Assembly (NCBI RefSeq): GCF_000312305.1
Contig: NZ_HE999449.1
Span: forward strand, 218,463-282,462
From: Prevotella conceptionensis 9403948
GTDB taxonomy: Bacteria > Bacteroidota > Bacteroidia > Bacteroidales > Bacteroidaceae
Length of the DNA: 64,000 bases
Direction of reading: 5' to 3'
A model generated the notes under the pieces. That model was not told the DNA's origin, made no database searches, and worked only from the letters and a program-made list of their open reading frames with translations. Both the position numbers and the translations under genes were made by a program. Positions 46,664 through 56,066 of this stretch are shown here, piece after piece (position 1 is the first letter of the stretch; each line of letters starts with the position of its first letter).

Positions 46664-46800
46664 TATCTTTGTCCACTACTTTGTACAGGAGGGGGCGAGT
46701 TTGTACAGGAGGGGGGCGAGTTTATCTTGGTTTTACAGCACAAGGATAATAAACTACTCTCAATTTATAGAAACATTTAAAGTCAAGACAACTTCTATAC
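46664..46800 (+). repeat. Dispersed remnant with -7 element and tandem 20-bp duplication
   Basis: TATCTTTG (46664-46671) is followed by TTGTACAGGAGGGGGCGAGT at 46681-46700, repeated at 46701-46721 with one extra G. Next comes a stretch whose one frame reads QHKDNKLLSIYRNI before a stop, then AAAGTCAAGACA. The last part aligns by eye with 10000-10095 and, more weakly, 58381-58480. The flanking stretches 46404-46660 and 46800-47056 have no gene or structure I can support. Confidence 0.5.
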
Positions 46801-47056
46801 TAAAGTGACACTTCAAGCTAGAGACAGCAATCGTCACGCTCATGGATAACCCAACAAACAGATGTTCATCGCATTGAGAGCACAAAGAGCAACTGGAAAA
46901 AAACTGATATACACCAGTTCGTGCAAGTCAAAAATGATTTAAGAAAGCGAAATTATCGTTCTATTATGATAATATTTGCTATAAATTAAGTGCGTTCGCA
47001 GATACATGATAGCACTGACAATATTGATGACAGCAGTAAAACATAACGTACCTTAC

Positions 47057-47149
47057 TAAAATACAAATGCGCCACACTTCACAGTGCAGCGCATCTAATC
47101 TCAATAGGTATTAGCTTTTTTAAGGCAAAAAGATTGTATTCAGGATAAC
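47057..47149 (-). ncRNA. Candidate small RNA, antiparallel to glnS
   Basis: A strong minus-strand promoter (47155-47186) faces into a 90-nt stretch with no open frame that ends in a hairpin at 47067-47094. On the minus strand the RNA arms AUGCGCUGCACU and AGUGUGGCGCAU pair over 12 bp with a GUGA loop, including two G-U pairs. On the plus strand the same positions are A/C mismatches, so the fold favours a minus-strand RNA. A U-rich stretch (AUUUGUAUUUUA) follows, as in a terminator. I recognise no known RNA family. An alternative is that this is simply the tail of a longer unrecognised transcript. Confidence 0.5.
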
Positions 47150-47154
47150 GAGTG

Positions 47155-47186
47155 CAAAGTTACGACCTGAAATTTATTTACGCAAA
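47155..47186 (-). promoter_or_regulatory. Promoter of the candidate small RNA
   Basis: Minus-strand TTTG (47186-47183), 20 bp, TAACTTTG (47162-47155), followed by CAC. Ideal Bacteroidetes spacing; no protein gene lies downstream on this strand for more than 2.9 kb (the next is gph at 44085). Confidence 0.75.
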
Positions 47187-47256
47187 CTTTTTATTATGTT
47201 AGAAAACATATTTTGACACATCCTGTTAAAAAAGCAAGATTTAAGCTAATGCGAAT

Positions 47257-47287
47257 TTTGATATTTTGCTCCTTTATCGTACCTTTG
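47257..47287 (+). promoter_or_regulatory. Promoter of glnS
   Basis: TTTG (47257-47260), 19 bp, TACCTTTG (47280-47287). It lies 16 bp before the ATG at 47303 and inside the longer frame that starts at 47213, which rules out the longer start. Confidence 0.8.
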
Positions 47288-47302
47288 CACTATAATATAA
47301 TA

Positions 47303-49027
47303 ATGTATACAATGACAGAAAGAATAGAAAACTCAAACGAAGAGAAAAAGAACCTGAGTTTTGTAGAACAAATCATTGAACAAGACCTGGCCGAGGGAAA
47401 GAATGGCGGGCGCCTACAAACGCGCTTTCCCCCAGAACCAAACGGTTATCTGCACATCGGCCATGCCAAAGCTATCTGCATGGACTTCGGAGCAGCAGAG
47501 AAATTTAACGGAATATGCAACCTGCGTTTCGACGATACCAACCCCAGCAAGGAAAAAGACGAGTATGTTGAAAACATATTAAACGACATAAAGTGGCTAG
47601 GATTTAAATGGGAAAACATTTATTACGCCTCCGAATATTTCCAAAAGCTATGGGATTTCGCCGTATGGATGATTAAAAAAGGCCACGCTTACATCGACGA
47701 ACAAACAAGCGAACAGATTGCCGAGCAGAAGGGTACACCCACAAAGGCTGGTACAGCATCGCCATATAGGGACAGACCGGTTGAAGAAAGCCTCACTTTG
47801 TTCGAGAAAATGAACCTACCAGACACGCCAGAGGGCTCTATGGTGCTGCGCGCAAAGCTAGATATGGCCAATCCCAACATGCACTTCCGCGACCCAATCA
47901 TGTATCGCATCATCCATACGCCGCACCATCGCACGGGAACACAATGGAATGCCTACCCCATGTACGACTTTGCACACGGACAAAGCGACTACTTTGAGGG
48001 CGTAACGCACTCCATCTGCACCTTAGAGTTCGTTCCTCACCGCCCACTGTACGACAAGTTCATCGACTTCCTTAAAGAGATGAACGGCGAAATGGATAAT
48101 ATCAACGATTTCAGACCACGCCAGATAGAGTTCAACCGACTGAACCTCACCTACACGGTAATGAGCAAACGCAAGTTGCACACGCTTGTAGACGAGGGTT
48201 TGGTGAGTGGTTGGGACGACCCACGCATGCCTACACTATGCGGTATGCGCCGCAGAGGATATTCTCCTGAAAGCGTTCGCATGTTCATAGATTCCATTGG
48301 CTACACCAAGTTCGACGCACTTAACGACATGGCCTTGCTTGAAGCCTCGGTACGCGAAGACCTCAACAAGCGTGCTTGCCGCGTAACGGCGGTGGTTAAT
48401 CCCGTTAAGTTGGTGATTACAAACTATCCCGAAGGGCAGACCGAAGAAATGGAAACGGTGAACAATCCCGAAAACGCAGCCGACGGCACACACACCATCA
48501 CCTTCTCAAGAAATCTGTGGATGGAACGCGAAGACTTTATGGAAGATGCACCCAAGAAGTTCTTTAGAATGACGCCTGGCCAAGAAGTGCGCTTGAAAAG
48601 TGCCTACATCGTCAAGTGTACGGGATGCACCAAAGATGCCGATGGCAACATTGTGGAGGTGCAAGCCGAATACGATCCACAGAGCAAAAGCGGCATGGAG
48701 GGTGCAAACCGCAAGGTTAAGGGCACACTTCACTGGCTTTCGGCCGACCACTGCACCCAAGCCGAGGTGCGCGTTTACGACAGATTGTTCGATGTAGAGA
48801 ATCCATCGACCGACGAAAGGGATTTTAGGGAACTGCTTAATAAGGACTCGAAGAAGGTGTACACCAACTGCTATGTGGAGAACTATGCAGCAAACAAGAA
48901 ACCAGGCGAGTATCTGCAATTCCAACGCATTGGCTATTTCATGGCCGATATCGACTCTTCTGCCGAACATCCCGTGTTCAACAAGACCGTAGGTTTGAAA
49001 GACACGTGGGCAAAACAAAATAAATAA
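47303..49027 (+). CDS. glnS: Glutaminyl-tRNA synthetase
   Basis: Class I synthetase charging tRNA-Gln. 574 residues from the ATG at 47303 (MYTMTERIEN); a second ATG at 47312 is equally possible. The HIGH motif is RFPPEPNGYLHIGHAKAICM (about 50-65), the KMSKS equivalent is TVMSKRKLHTLV (about 290), and DPRMPTLCGMRRRGY is GlnRS-specific, separating it from GluRS. The C-terminal half is the two-barrel anticodon-binding domain. Its presence means tRNA-Gln can be charged directly in this organism. Two hairpins follow the stop. Confidence 0.96.
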   Translation: MYTMTERIENSNEEKKNLSFVEQIIEQDLAEGKNGGRLQTRFPPEPNGYLHIGHAKAICMDFGAAEKFNGICNLRFDDTNPSKEKDEYVENILNDIKWLGFKWENIYYASEYFQKLWDFAVWMIKKGHAYIDEQTSEQIAEQKGTPTKAGTASPYRDRPVEESLTLFEKMNLPDTPEGSMVLRAKLDMANPNMHFRDPIMYRIIHTPHHRTGTQWNAYPMYDFAHGQSDYFEGVTHSICTLEFVPHRPLYDKFIDFLKEMNGEMDNINDFRPRQIEFNRLNLTYTVMSKRKLHTLVDEGLVSGWDDPRMPTLCGMRRRGYSPESVRMFIDSIGYTKFDALNDMALLEASVREDLNKRACRVTAVVNPVKLVITNYPEGQTEEMETVNNPENAADGTHTITFSRNLWMEREDFMEDAPKKFFRMTPGQEVRLKSAYIVKCTGCTKDADGNIVEVQAEYDPQSKSGMEGANRKVKGTLHWLSADHCTQAEVRVYDRLFDVENPSTDERDFRELLNKDSKKVYTNCYVENYAANKKPGEYLQFQRIGYFMADIDSSAEHPVFNKTVGLKDTWAKQNK

Positions 49028-49072
49028 GCACACAAAGTAGCGATACGTACACGCAGACACATCCTAACATCC

Positions 49073-49152
49073 GGCAAAGGCTATCAGAACTAAATGCAGT
49101 ATAGCCCTTGCCACATACCACTAACATGAGGGACGAACACCGTTCGCCCCTC
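49073..49152 (+). terminator. Two tandem hairpins after glnS
   Basis: GGCAAAGGCTAT (49073-49084) pairs with ATAGCCCTTGCC (49101-49112), one mismatch. Then GAGGGACGAAC (49128-49138) pairs with GTTCGCCCCTC (49142-49152), followed by TTGATTGTTT. The second looks like the terminator. Confidence 0.7.
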
Positions 49153-49169
49153 TTGATTGTTTAAAAACA

Positions 49170-50585
49170 ATGACAAACGACAGCTATTTCAACAGCGAAG
49201 AGTTTCGGCAAACACTCCATAGCTACGAGGAAGCCGAACAAGAGGGGCGCACTGCCTACTTCGACTCGGACGCGCTGGCCGATATTGCCGAATATTACTA
49301 CACAGATGGGCGAACGAACGATGCTGTGAAAGCTGCCCTAAAAGGTGTAGACATGTTCCCGGGGGCAATGCCGCCATTGGTGTTCATGGGCAGATACGAG
49401 CTGTTAATGCAAAATCCCAAAAAAGCAAAATGGTATTTAGAGCAAGTTGACGACCAATCGGAACTCGAATGCGTGTACTTGCGTGTCGAAATCATGCTCG
49501 TTGAAAACAAAAACGACGAGGCCGACGAGTTTTTACGCCAGCAATTAGAATGGCAAGACGACGAGGAAAGGGACGACTTTATTCTTGATGTGGCAGACAT
49601 TTACTTGGATTACGACCTCATAGACCATGCACAAGCATGGCTTGCGATGGCCGAAAACACGCAAACGGCCGACTATCAAGAAGTGCAAGGACGCATAGCA
49701 TTGGGTAAAGGCGAGTACCGACAGGGCGAAGAAATCTTTAAGAAACTTGTAGAAGAAAACCCCTTTGCCTCACCCTACTGGAATCAGCTGGCCTCATCGC
49801 AGTTTCTTAGCAATCGCATTAAAGACTCCATCGAGAGCAGCGAATACTCTATCGCCATCAATCCTAACGATGAAGAGGCACTACTTAACAAAGCCAACGG
49901 CATGTTCAGTCTAGGCGAGTACGAAGAGGCACTTACTTATTACACCCGATTTAACAACCTCCATAAGGATGATGAAACGGGAGAAATATTCATTGGCATC
50001 ACCCTCATCAACCTCGATCGGCCAGCGGAGGCCCTGCAACATCTGCAAAAGGCCGAAAAAATGGCTGTGCCTAAGTCGGTTAACTTGGTAGAGATTTATC
50101 AAGAAACGGCTTTTGCCCTGTCCAGACTTGGCAGAGTGGACGACGCTTTGGCATACGTAGACAAGGCCATAGCCACAGGTAACGGCGACGAAGACGAGTT
50201 AACAGTGTTCAAAGGCCACATCCAACTGGAAAACGGAAACCCATTGGCAGCCCAAAACTTTTTCTTAGAGGCCGTCAGGCACTCAAAGTCGGCTCCCAAT
50301 GTGTATTTCCGTATCGCCATATCAGTATACGACAACGGCTATATGCAATTGGCTTACAGGATGTTTCACACGCTCTTTCAATCGGTTCCTGCCGATTGGA
50401 AAGACGGATATTCGCACATGTCGCTCTGCTGCAAATGTCTAAATAAGGAGTCGGAGTACCTGCATTTCCTGCGCAAAGCCTGCGAACTAAACCCCATGGA
50501 GGCTAAAACAATCCTTGGCGAGTACTTTCCCAAAGACCTCGACCCAGAGAGTTACTACAATTATATCACAATACAAAAAAAGTAA
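49170..50585 (+). CDS. TPR-repeat protein
   Basis: 471 residues, rich in acidic residues and with a run of tetratricopeptide repeats through most of the length. Clear units include EEALLNKANGMFSLGEYEEALTYY and LVEIYQETAFALSRLGRVDDALAYVDKA. No signal peptide or membrane helix, so it is probably a cytosolic scaffold. It starts a tight run with the DedA gene (9 bp) and trmD (31 bp). The function of such proteins cannot be told from sequence. Confidence 0.88.
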   Translation: MTNDSYFNSEEFRQTLHSYEEAEQEGRTAYFDSDALADIAEYYYTDGRTNDAVKAALKGVDMFPGAMPPLVFMGRYELLMQNPKKAKWYLEQVDDQSELECVYLRVEIMLVENKNDEADEFLRQQLEWQDDEERDDFILDVADIYLDYDLIDHAQAWLAMAENTQTADYQEVQGRIALGKGEYRQGEEIFKKLVEENPFASPYWNQLASSQFLSNRIKDSIESSEYSIAINPNDEEALLNKANGMFSLGEYEEALTYYTRFNNLHKDDETGEIFIGITLINLDRPAEALQHLQKAEKMAVPKSVNLVEIYQETAFALSRLGRVDDALAYVDKAIATGNGDEDELTVFKGHIQLENGNPLAAQNFFLEAVRHSKSAPNVYFRIAISVYDNGYMQLAYRMFHTLFQSVPADWKDGYSHMSLCCKCLNKESEYLHFLRKACELNPMEAKTILGEYFPKDLDPESYYNYITIQKK

Positions 50586-50594
50586 AAAGAAGAA

Positions 50595-51275
50595 ATGAGC
50601 TGGTTATTACCCCTGCTAAACAACCTCAATTATTGGACGGTGCTGCTTCTAATGTTTATCGAAGGCTCCGTCATTCCCGCCCCCTCAGAACTCATTGTGC
50701 CACCTGCCGCCTACCGCGCAGCAGCTGGCGAACTAAATATCGTACTCGTTGTGGTTGTCGCAACCATAGGTGCAGTACTCGGTTCTTCGGCCAACTACGC
50801 TGCGGCCTATTACCTCGGCCGCCCCGTTATTTACCGCTTTGCCAACAGCAAGCTGGGACATCTCTGCCTGTTGAACCAAGAAAAGATTGAGAAAGGCGAA
50901 AAATATTTTTACGACCACGGAGTCATTGCCACGCTTACAGGCCGACTTCTGCCAGGCATACGCCAGATAATATCCATCCCAGCAGGTCTTTCCAAGATGA
51001 AATTTTGGAAGTTCATCCTCTATACCACCATCGGCGCAGGCCTTTGGAACACCGTTTTGGCCACCCTTGGATGGTATCTACATTCGTTCGTACCGAAAGA
51101 AGACCTTAACAACAAGATTGAAGAGTACAACAGCCAGATACAACTCGTTGTCATTATTGCACTTGGTGTGGTGGCTATCATTAGCGTAATCTGGTGGCAA
51201 ATGCGTAAAAGAAAAAAGCGTAAGGCAAACGCATCGACCATAACAGAAGGCACAACCTCTGACAAAGGCGATTAA
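50595..51275 (+). CDS. DedA family membrane protein
   Basis: 226 residues with about five hydrophobic segments. The DedA/VTT-family core is visible: [21 protein letters not shown] (acidic Glu and Pro-rich re-entrant region, about 20-40), [18 protein letters not shown] (about 60-75) and the second re-entrant motif [21 protein letters not shown] (about 113-133, with the conserved Arg residues). DedA proteins are thought to move lipids such as undecaprenyl phosphate or phosphatidylethanolamine across the membrane; which lipid here is unknown. The tail is short and basic (RKRKKRKA). Co-transcribed with the TPR gene upstream. Confidence 0.93.
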   Translation: MSWLLPLLNNLNYWTVLLLMFIEGSVIPAPSELIVPPAAYRAAAGELNIVLVVVVATIGAVLGSSANYAAAYYLGRPVIYRFANSKLGHLCLLNQEKIEKGEKYFYDHGVIATLTGRLLPGIRQIISIPAGLSKMKFWKFILYTTIGAGLWNTVLATLGWYLHSFVPKEDLNNKIEEYNSQIQLVVIIALGVVAIISVIWWQMRKRKKRKANASTITEGTTSDKGD

Positions 51276-51306
51276 CATAGACGACATAACGAAAGGAAAT
51301 CGAACA

Positions 51307-51993
51307 GTGAGAATTGACATTATCACCGTGTTGCCCGAGATGATTGAGGGATTCGTGCACGAATCTATCTTGGCACGCGCACAAAAAAAAGAGCTAGCAG
51401 AAATACATCTGCATAACCTTCGCGACTATTCTACCGATAAATGGAGACGTGTGGACGACTATCCATACGGTGGATTTGCAGGGATGGTGATGCAATGCGA
51501 ACCCATAGACCGCTGTATTTCTGCCCTTAAAGCCCAACGAGAATACGACGAAGTGATATTTACGTCGCCCGATGGACAACAGTTCGACCAGCATGTGGCC
51601 AACGAATTGTCACTAAAAGGCAACATCATCATACTTTGCGGACACTATAAGGGCGTTGACCAACGCGTACGCGACCACCTCATCACACGCGAAATATCCA
51701 TCGGCGACTATGTACTCACAGGGGGCGAACTTGCTGCCGCCGTGATGGCCGACGCCATTGTGCGACTCATCCCTGGCGTTATCAGCGACGAACAGAGTGC
51801 TTTCTCCGATTGTTTTCAAGACGATTTGCTCTCTGCGCCCATCTATACACGCCCTGCAAACTACAAAGGTTGGGAAGTTCCACCCATACTTCTCAGCGGC
51901 AACGAGGCCAAAATAAAGACATGGGAGATGGAACAAGCCCTGGAAAGAACAAGGCAACTGCGCCCCGACTTACTAGAACAGAAGGGCGAATAA
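51307..51993 (+). CDS. trmD: tRNA (guanine37-N1)-methyltransferase
   Basis: Adds a methyl group at N1 of G37 in tRNAs using S-adenosylmethionine, which prevents frameshifting. 228 residues. The frame starts with GTG (51307) after CGAAAGGAAA; no ATG is near. Motifs of the trefoil-knot (SPOUT) fold are [34 protein letters not shown] and [21 protein letters not shown] (SAM-binding knot), then [18 protein letters not shown]. In many bacteria trmD sits beside rimM, rpsP and rplS; here it is separate, next to DedA. Confidence 0.96.
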   Translation: MRIDIITVLPEMIEGFVHESILARAQKKELAEIHLHNLRDYSTDKWRRVDDYPYGGFAGMVMQCEPIDRCISALKAQREYDEVIFTSPDGQQFDQHVANELSLKGNIIILCGHYKGVDQRVRDHLITREISIGDYVLTGGELAAAVMADAIVRLIPGVISDEQSAFSDCFQDDLLSAPIYTRPANYKGWEVPPILLSGNEAKIKTWEMEQALERTRQLRPDLLEQKGE

Positions 51994-52107
51994 GAGCGTT
52001 CTCCCAGAAGAAAACACAGCCAGTGGCCTGTCTTTTCTAGGCCAGCCACCAACAAAAACAATAAAAAAAAGAAGTAAAACAAAACGCAAAACGTAGAAAA
52101 AAATAGC

Positions 52108-52115
52108 TATCTTTG
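52108..52115 (+). promoter_or_regulatory. -7 element upstream of the DUF3078 gene
   Basis: TATCTTTG followed by CAAG, 18 bp before the ATG at 52134; it overlaps the start of the longer frame at 52113, supporting the short start. Confidence 0.6.
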
Positions 52116-52133
52116 CAAGTAAAAACAATTGTA

Positions 52134-53471
52134 ATGAAACACGTTTTAAGTACACTTATATTATCTATCCTTGCCGTTGTTACGCTCCAAGCACAACAAA
52201 CGCGCCCCACACGCCGCACCGACAGAGCCGACTATGCCACAGCACTGCTAAAAAGTTATGAGGACTCGCTGGCCCTCCTATATAATAAGGTGTATCGGCA
52301 AAACGACAAAAGCGCACTTCCAAACGATTTTGTTGAGAGCGTTGTTCCATACCAAAGTTTCAAGCTCTTCTCGCCACTCACCTTCTACGAAGGAATAGCC
52401 AAAGACTTCTTCGACCTCTCCGACGAAGGCACGACCACTAAGGCACCAAACCAAAGGGCAGATTACCTAGGGCCTAGGTTTACCGACTCTGCATTGTTAG
52501 GTATCTACCTTAAAAGGCCCGACTTGGTGTTAAACCGCGAAACGGTGCTGCACAATGTGGCTCCCGAAGCTAAAACAACACCTGTTGTCATCAAGTCGGA
52601 TGCTGGACTGGCCGAAAAACAACCACAAGTACCCACCGACCCTGGTGCTGTACCAATCAACGTTGTTGTTACCAAGCCCAACTTCTGGACCGTCAAGGGC
52701 GACTATTACCTGCAATTCCTGCAAAATTATGTGTCGGGCAACTGGCATAAGGGTGGCGAAAGCAACTATTCAATGGTAGGTGCCGTTACCTTACAATGCA
52801 ACTACAACAACAAACAAAAGGTTAAATTCGACAATAAACTCGAACTAAAACTAGGTTTCATCACTTCGCCTAGCGACACATTACACAGCCTGAAAACCTC
52901 AGAAGACCTCATCAGGTACACCAGCAAGCTGGGACTTCAAGCCTCTAAGCGGTGGTATTACACCCTACAACTTGTGGCCTACACCCAATTCTTACGCGGA
53001 TATAAAAACAACAGCGGTGAACCAGCATCCGATTTCATGTCGCCTTTCAACACAAACATATCGCTTGGTATGGACTACAACGTTGATTGGTTTAAGGGAA
53101 GACTTAAAGGTTCGATACATCTCGCTCCCCTAGCCTATAACTTCCGCTATGTAGACAGGCTTTCGTTGGGTCCTCGCTATGGTCTGAAACCAGATAGCCA
53201 CACCCTTCACGACTTTGGTTCTGAATTTACCGTAGACCTAATGTGGAAGATAGCCGAACCCATTAGCTGGCAAACACGCCTCTACGGATATACCACATAC
53301 AGCAGGGCAGAAGTGGAATGGGAAAACACTTTCACGTTCCAATTCAACAAATTCATTAGCTCCAAACTATTCGTTTATCCACGTTTCGACGATGGAGGAA
53401 CACGCGACGAGAAACACGGATACCTGCAATTGCGCGAGTTCGTATCAATAGGTTTCTCCTATTCGTTCTAA
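52134..53471 (+). CDS. Exported DUF3078 protein (predicted outer-membrane barrel)
   Basis: 445 residues from the ATG at 52134, which gives a signal peptide MKHVLSTLILSILAVVTLQAQ. The C-terminal two-thirds (from about residue 180) is a run of amphipathic strands with aromatic ends (YYLQFLQNYVSGNWHKGGESN, KFDNKLELKLGFITSPSD, RWYYTLQLVAYTQF, VSIGFSYSF at the C-terminus), ending in Phe, as in barrel proteins. The NYVSGNWHKGGESN block is characteristic of DUF3078, a Bacteroidetes family of unknown function. It is followed 13 bp later by the comEC-like gene, so the two may be co-transcribed. Confidence 0.88.
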   Translation: MKHVLSTLILSILAVVTLQAQQTRPTRRTDRADYATALLKSYEDSLALLYNKVYRQNDKSALPNDFVESVVPYQSFKLFSPLTFYEGIAKDFFDLSDEGTTTKAPNQRADYLGPRFTDSALLGIYLKRPDLVLNRETVLHNVAPEAKTTPVVIKSDAGLAEKQPQVPTDPGAVPINVVVTKPNFWTVKGDYYLQFLQNYVSGNWHKGGESNYSMVGAVTLQCNYNNKQKVKFDNKLELKLGFITSPSDTLHSLKTSEDLIRYTSKLGLQASKRWYYTLQLVAYTQFLRGYKNNSGEPASDFMSPFNTNISLGMDYNVDWFKGRLKGSIHLAPLAYNFRYVDRLSLGPRYGLKPDSHTLHDFGSEFTVDLMWKIAEPISWQTRLYGYTTYSRAEVEWENTFTFQFNKFISSKLFVYPRFDDGGTRDEKHGYLQLREFVSIGFSYSF

Positions 53472-53484
53472 CACAGAGGCCTGT

Positions 53485-55083
53485 ATGACACGTCCCAATG
53501 GCGTCATCCAACTCTATCCGCTGGTGCGCATCGCACTGATGCTCATCGTAGGGATAGTGTTGGCCGACGCCATTCCCTTTTTCTCCAACCCCACAACCAG
53601 CGTTTCGCTATTGCTTGGCACAGCAGCCATTGCCGTTCTGGCCATCCGTCATGCGCACATTTCCAGCATGGCCATCCTCGTTTCCATTGTTTTTCTTGGC
53701 GCATGGCTCATGTCTTTGCAAATAAACGATAGGCAATCAATACCCATCAACCAAGCCATTACATACAAAGCCATCGTTACCGACACCCCCACAGCCCACG
53801 GAAAGGTGTTAAAATGCAACCTCTTGGTGATAAACCTATCAGAAAGAAACGACAGTCATACGCCCTTTCTCGTTCGTGCATCCATCCTAAAAGACACGCT
53901 TACCAATCGTTGGCAGAGCCTTACCACAGGTTCAACAATCGCCGTTCAATCAGTTTTCAACAACGAATCTGCCCTCTTTTCATCCTCAAAGTTCAACTTT
54001 GCGCGCTGGATGCAAGCCCACCAAATCTACGCAACAACCTTTGTTTACTTTGCCGATTGGCAGAACACGCAACTAACCAACGACGAAATACACAAAATTT
54101 CCACCGTAGATAAAATACGTTTGCGCCTATTAAAAGTGCGCCAAAGCCTGCTCGACAGCGCATGGCAACAAAGGTTAAGCTCCGACAACCAAGCTTTGGT
54201 TGCCTCCATAGCCCTCGGCGACAAGTCGAACCTCACCCCCACACAACGCGAATCATACAACAAGGCAGGCGTTTCGCATATACTGGCACTGTCTGGCCTG
54301 CATCTCGGCATCATTTACAACGTGCTTTCGGCGTTCTTCACCACCATTCTCTATCGCGTAGTGCGCCGCGATTGGGCCGAGTTCATTGCCCAAACCATCA
54401 TCACCATCACCCTTTGGAGCTATGTTTTCCTAGTGGGATTGCCACCCGGAGCCGTCCGTTCTGCCCTCATGCTCACCCTCTACGCCTTCGTTTCGTTGCT
54501 CCATCGCGACCGCTTTTCGGCCAATTCGCTGGCTTTTGCCTGCATCGTGATGCTCATTGCCAACCCTTCCACGCTTTGGGATGTCAGTTTCCAGCTCTCA
54601 TTCATAGCCGTATTATCCATCATTCTTCTTTATCCCCCGTTTTTCTCACTCTACCAACCCACAACGCGTTGGGCCAATTTGCTCCGTCCCATCTGGGCTA
54701 TCGTCTGCGTTTCCGTGGCAGCACAAGTGGGCACAATGCCCATTATAGCCTATTATTTTGGGCGTTTCTCATGCTATTTCCTACTCTCCAACCTGCTTAT
54801 ACTTCCACTCATAACCCTCTTGCTTTACGTCACGCTCGCCTCTTTCATCGTTCAAGGCGCGCCATTACTCCATAATTTTGTGTTAGATGCCATGCAATGG
54901 CTAGCCACAGCCGTGAAAACCTTGGTCAATGGCATATCCGCGCTGCCCCACTCCACGCTCGACGGACTTCAATTCAACCTCATCCAAACCTATTTGGCCT
55001 ACATTTTCATCGCATCTCTCTACGCCTTAGGCCTTTTTGCGCGCAAATGGTTCCGAATTAGGCGACAGATACAACAGCTATAA
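53485..55083 (+). CDS. comEC: ComEC/Rec2-type competence membrane protein
   Basis: Expected inner-membrane channel for single-stranded DNA uptake. 532 residues: two N-terminal helices, an OB-like DUF4131 region (about 60-190), then the Competence domain, recognised by NQALVASIALGDKSNLTPTQ and SYNKAGVSHILALSGLHLGI (about 255-270) and GLPPGAVRSALMLTLYAF. At least eight helices follow to the C-terminus. The metallo-beta-lactamase domain found at the C-terminus of Bacillus ComEC is absent, as in some Bacteroidetes. Whether the cell takes up DNA is not shown. Confidence 0.92.
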   Translation: MTRPNGVIQLYPLVRIALMLIVGIVLADAIPFFSNPTTSVSLLLGTAAIAVLAIRHAHISSMAILVSIVFLGAWLMSLQINDRQSIPINQAITYKAIVTDTPTAHGKVLKCNLLVINLSERNDSHTPFLVRASILKDTLTNRWQSLTTGSTIAVQSVFNNESALFSSSKFNFARWMQAHQIYATTFVYFADWQNTQLTNDEIHKISTVDKIRLRLLKVRQSLLDSAWQQRLSSDNQALVASIALGDKSNLTPTQRESYNKAGVSHILALSGLHLGIIYNVLSAFFTTILYRVVRRDWAEFIAQTIITITLWSYVFLVGLPPGAVRSALMLTLYAFVSLLHRDRFSANSLAFACIVMLIANPSTLWDVSFQLSFIAVLSIILLYPPFFSLYQPTTRWANLLRPIWAIVCVSVAAQVGTMPIIAYYFGRFSCYFLLSNLLILPLITLLLYVTLASFIVQGAPLLHNFVLDAMQWLATAVKTLVNGISALPHSTLDGLQFNLIQTYLAYIFIASLYALGLFARKWFRIRRQIQQL

Positions 55084-55096
55084 CCATTATATTTTG

Positions 55097-55104
55097 TACC
55101 TTTG
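55097..55104 (+). promoter_or_regulatory. -7 element almost touching the truA start
   Basis: TACCTTTG ends 5 bp before the truA ATG. If used, the transcript would be leaderless or nearly so; a TTG at 55094 is too close for a -33 element, so this may be a chance match. Confidence 0.35.
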
Positions 55105-55109
55105 TAAGG

Positions 55110-55844
55110 ATGAAACAAAGATACTTCATATACTTTTCGTACGACGGAACAGCCTATCATGGCTGGCAAATTCAGCCTAACGCCAATTCGGTTCAAGCGG
55201 AAATGCAACGTGCCATGTCCCTTCTGCTCAGACATCCCGTTGAACTGGTCGGTGCAGGACGTACCGATACAGGTGTTCATGCACGCACGATGGTTGCGCA
55301 TTTCGATGTAGACAACCCATTAGACACAGTGCAACTCACCTACAAACTCAACCGTGTACTGCCCTTCGACATCACCATTAACGCAATAAAAGCCGTAGAT
55401 GCCGACATGCACGCACGGTTCAGTGCCACCAAACGCACCTATCATTATTACATACATCTAGACCGCGACCCCTTTTGTCGCGCCTACTCGTATGCCTTAT
55501 ACCAAGCACCCGACTTCCAATTGATGAACGAGGCCGCTGAAATACTATTGTCGCATAAAGATTTTGGGGCTTTTTGCAAAAGCCATTCAGATGCAAAAAC
55601 CACCTTCTGCGAGGTCTACGAGGCTCGTTGGATAAAGCTTTCCGACACCAAATGGCATTTACGTATATCAGCAAACAGATTTCTCCGCAACATGGTTCGC
55701 GCCATTGTTGGAACACTTTTAGACGTGGGTTGGCACAAAATCACACTCGAACAGTTCGTTGATATACTACATTCTAAGTCGCGACAACAAGCAGGCGAGT
55801 CGGTTCCCGGCCATGCCTTGTTTCTCGAAGACGTGCAATATTAA
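55110..55844 (+). CDS. truA: tRNA pseudouridine synthase A
   Basis: Converts uridines 38-40 of the anticodon stem to pseudouridine. 244 residues. The catalytic aspartate is in ELVGAGRTDTGVHARTMVAHF (about 48-65); earlier YFSYDGTAYHGWQIQPNANSVQ and later DKDFGAFCKSH-like and RNMVRAIVGTLLDVG segments are typical. The length agrees with the family. It is spaced 26 bp from comEC and followed by an octamer tract. Confidence 0.96.
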   Translation: MKQRYFIYFSYDGTAYHGWQIQPNANSVQAEMQRAMSLLLRHPVELVGAGRTDTGVHARTMVAHFDVDNPLDTVQLTYKLNRVLPFDITINAIKAVDADMHARFSATKRTYHYYIHLDRDPFCRAYSYALYQAPDFQLMNEAAEILLSHKDFGAFCKSHSDAKTTFCEVYEARWIKLSDTKWHLRISANRFLRNMVRAIVGTLLDVGWHKITLEQFVDILHSKSRQQAGESVPGHALFLEDVQY

Positions 55845-55845
55845 T

Positions 55846-55998
55846 TTGAGTTTTTGAGTTCGTGAGTTTATATGGCTTTAAGTTATTGTATGCACAGCTT
55901 ATTTGTTCGTTAGTTTATCAGTCCATAAGTTATTCAATTCACGGATTGTTTGTTCGTGAGTTTACAAGTTCATGGCACCACGAGTTCATAAGTTCAAC
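55846..55998 (+). repeat. Octamer-like repeat tract without a 620-bp element
   Basis: Degenerate GAGTTTAT, GAGTTCGT and AAGTTCAT units in the 220-bp gap between truA and the EamA gene. It resembles the tracts beside the elements but stands alone. Confidence 0.65.
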
Positions 55999-56066
55999 AA
56001 CCCCAATAACTTTAAAAACCACGAGCTCAGAAACCCAATAATTCCTTCACAACATAACAAATCCAC

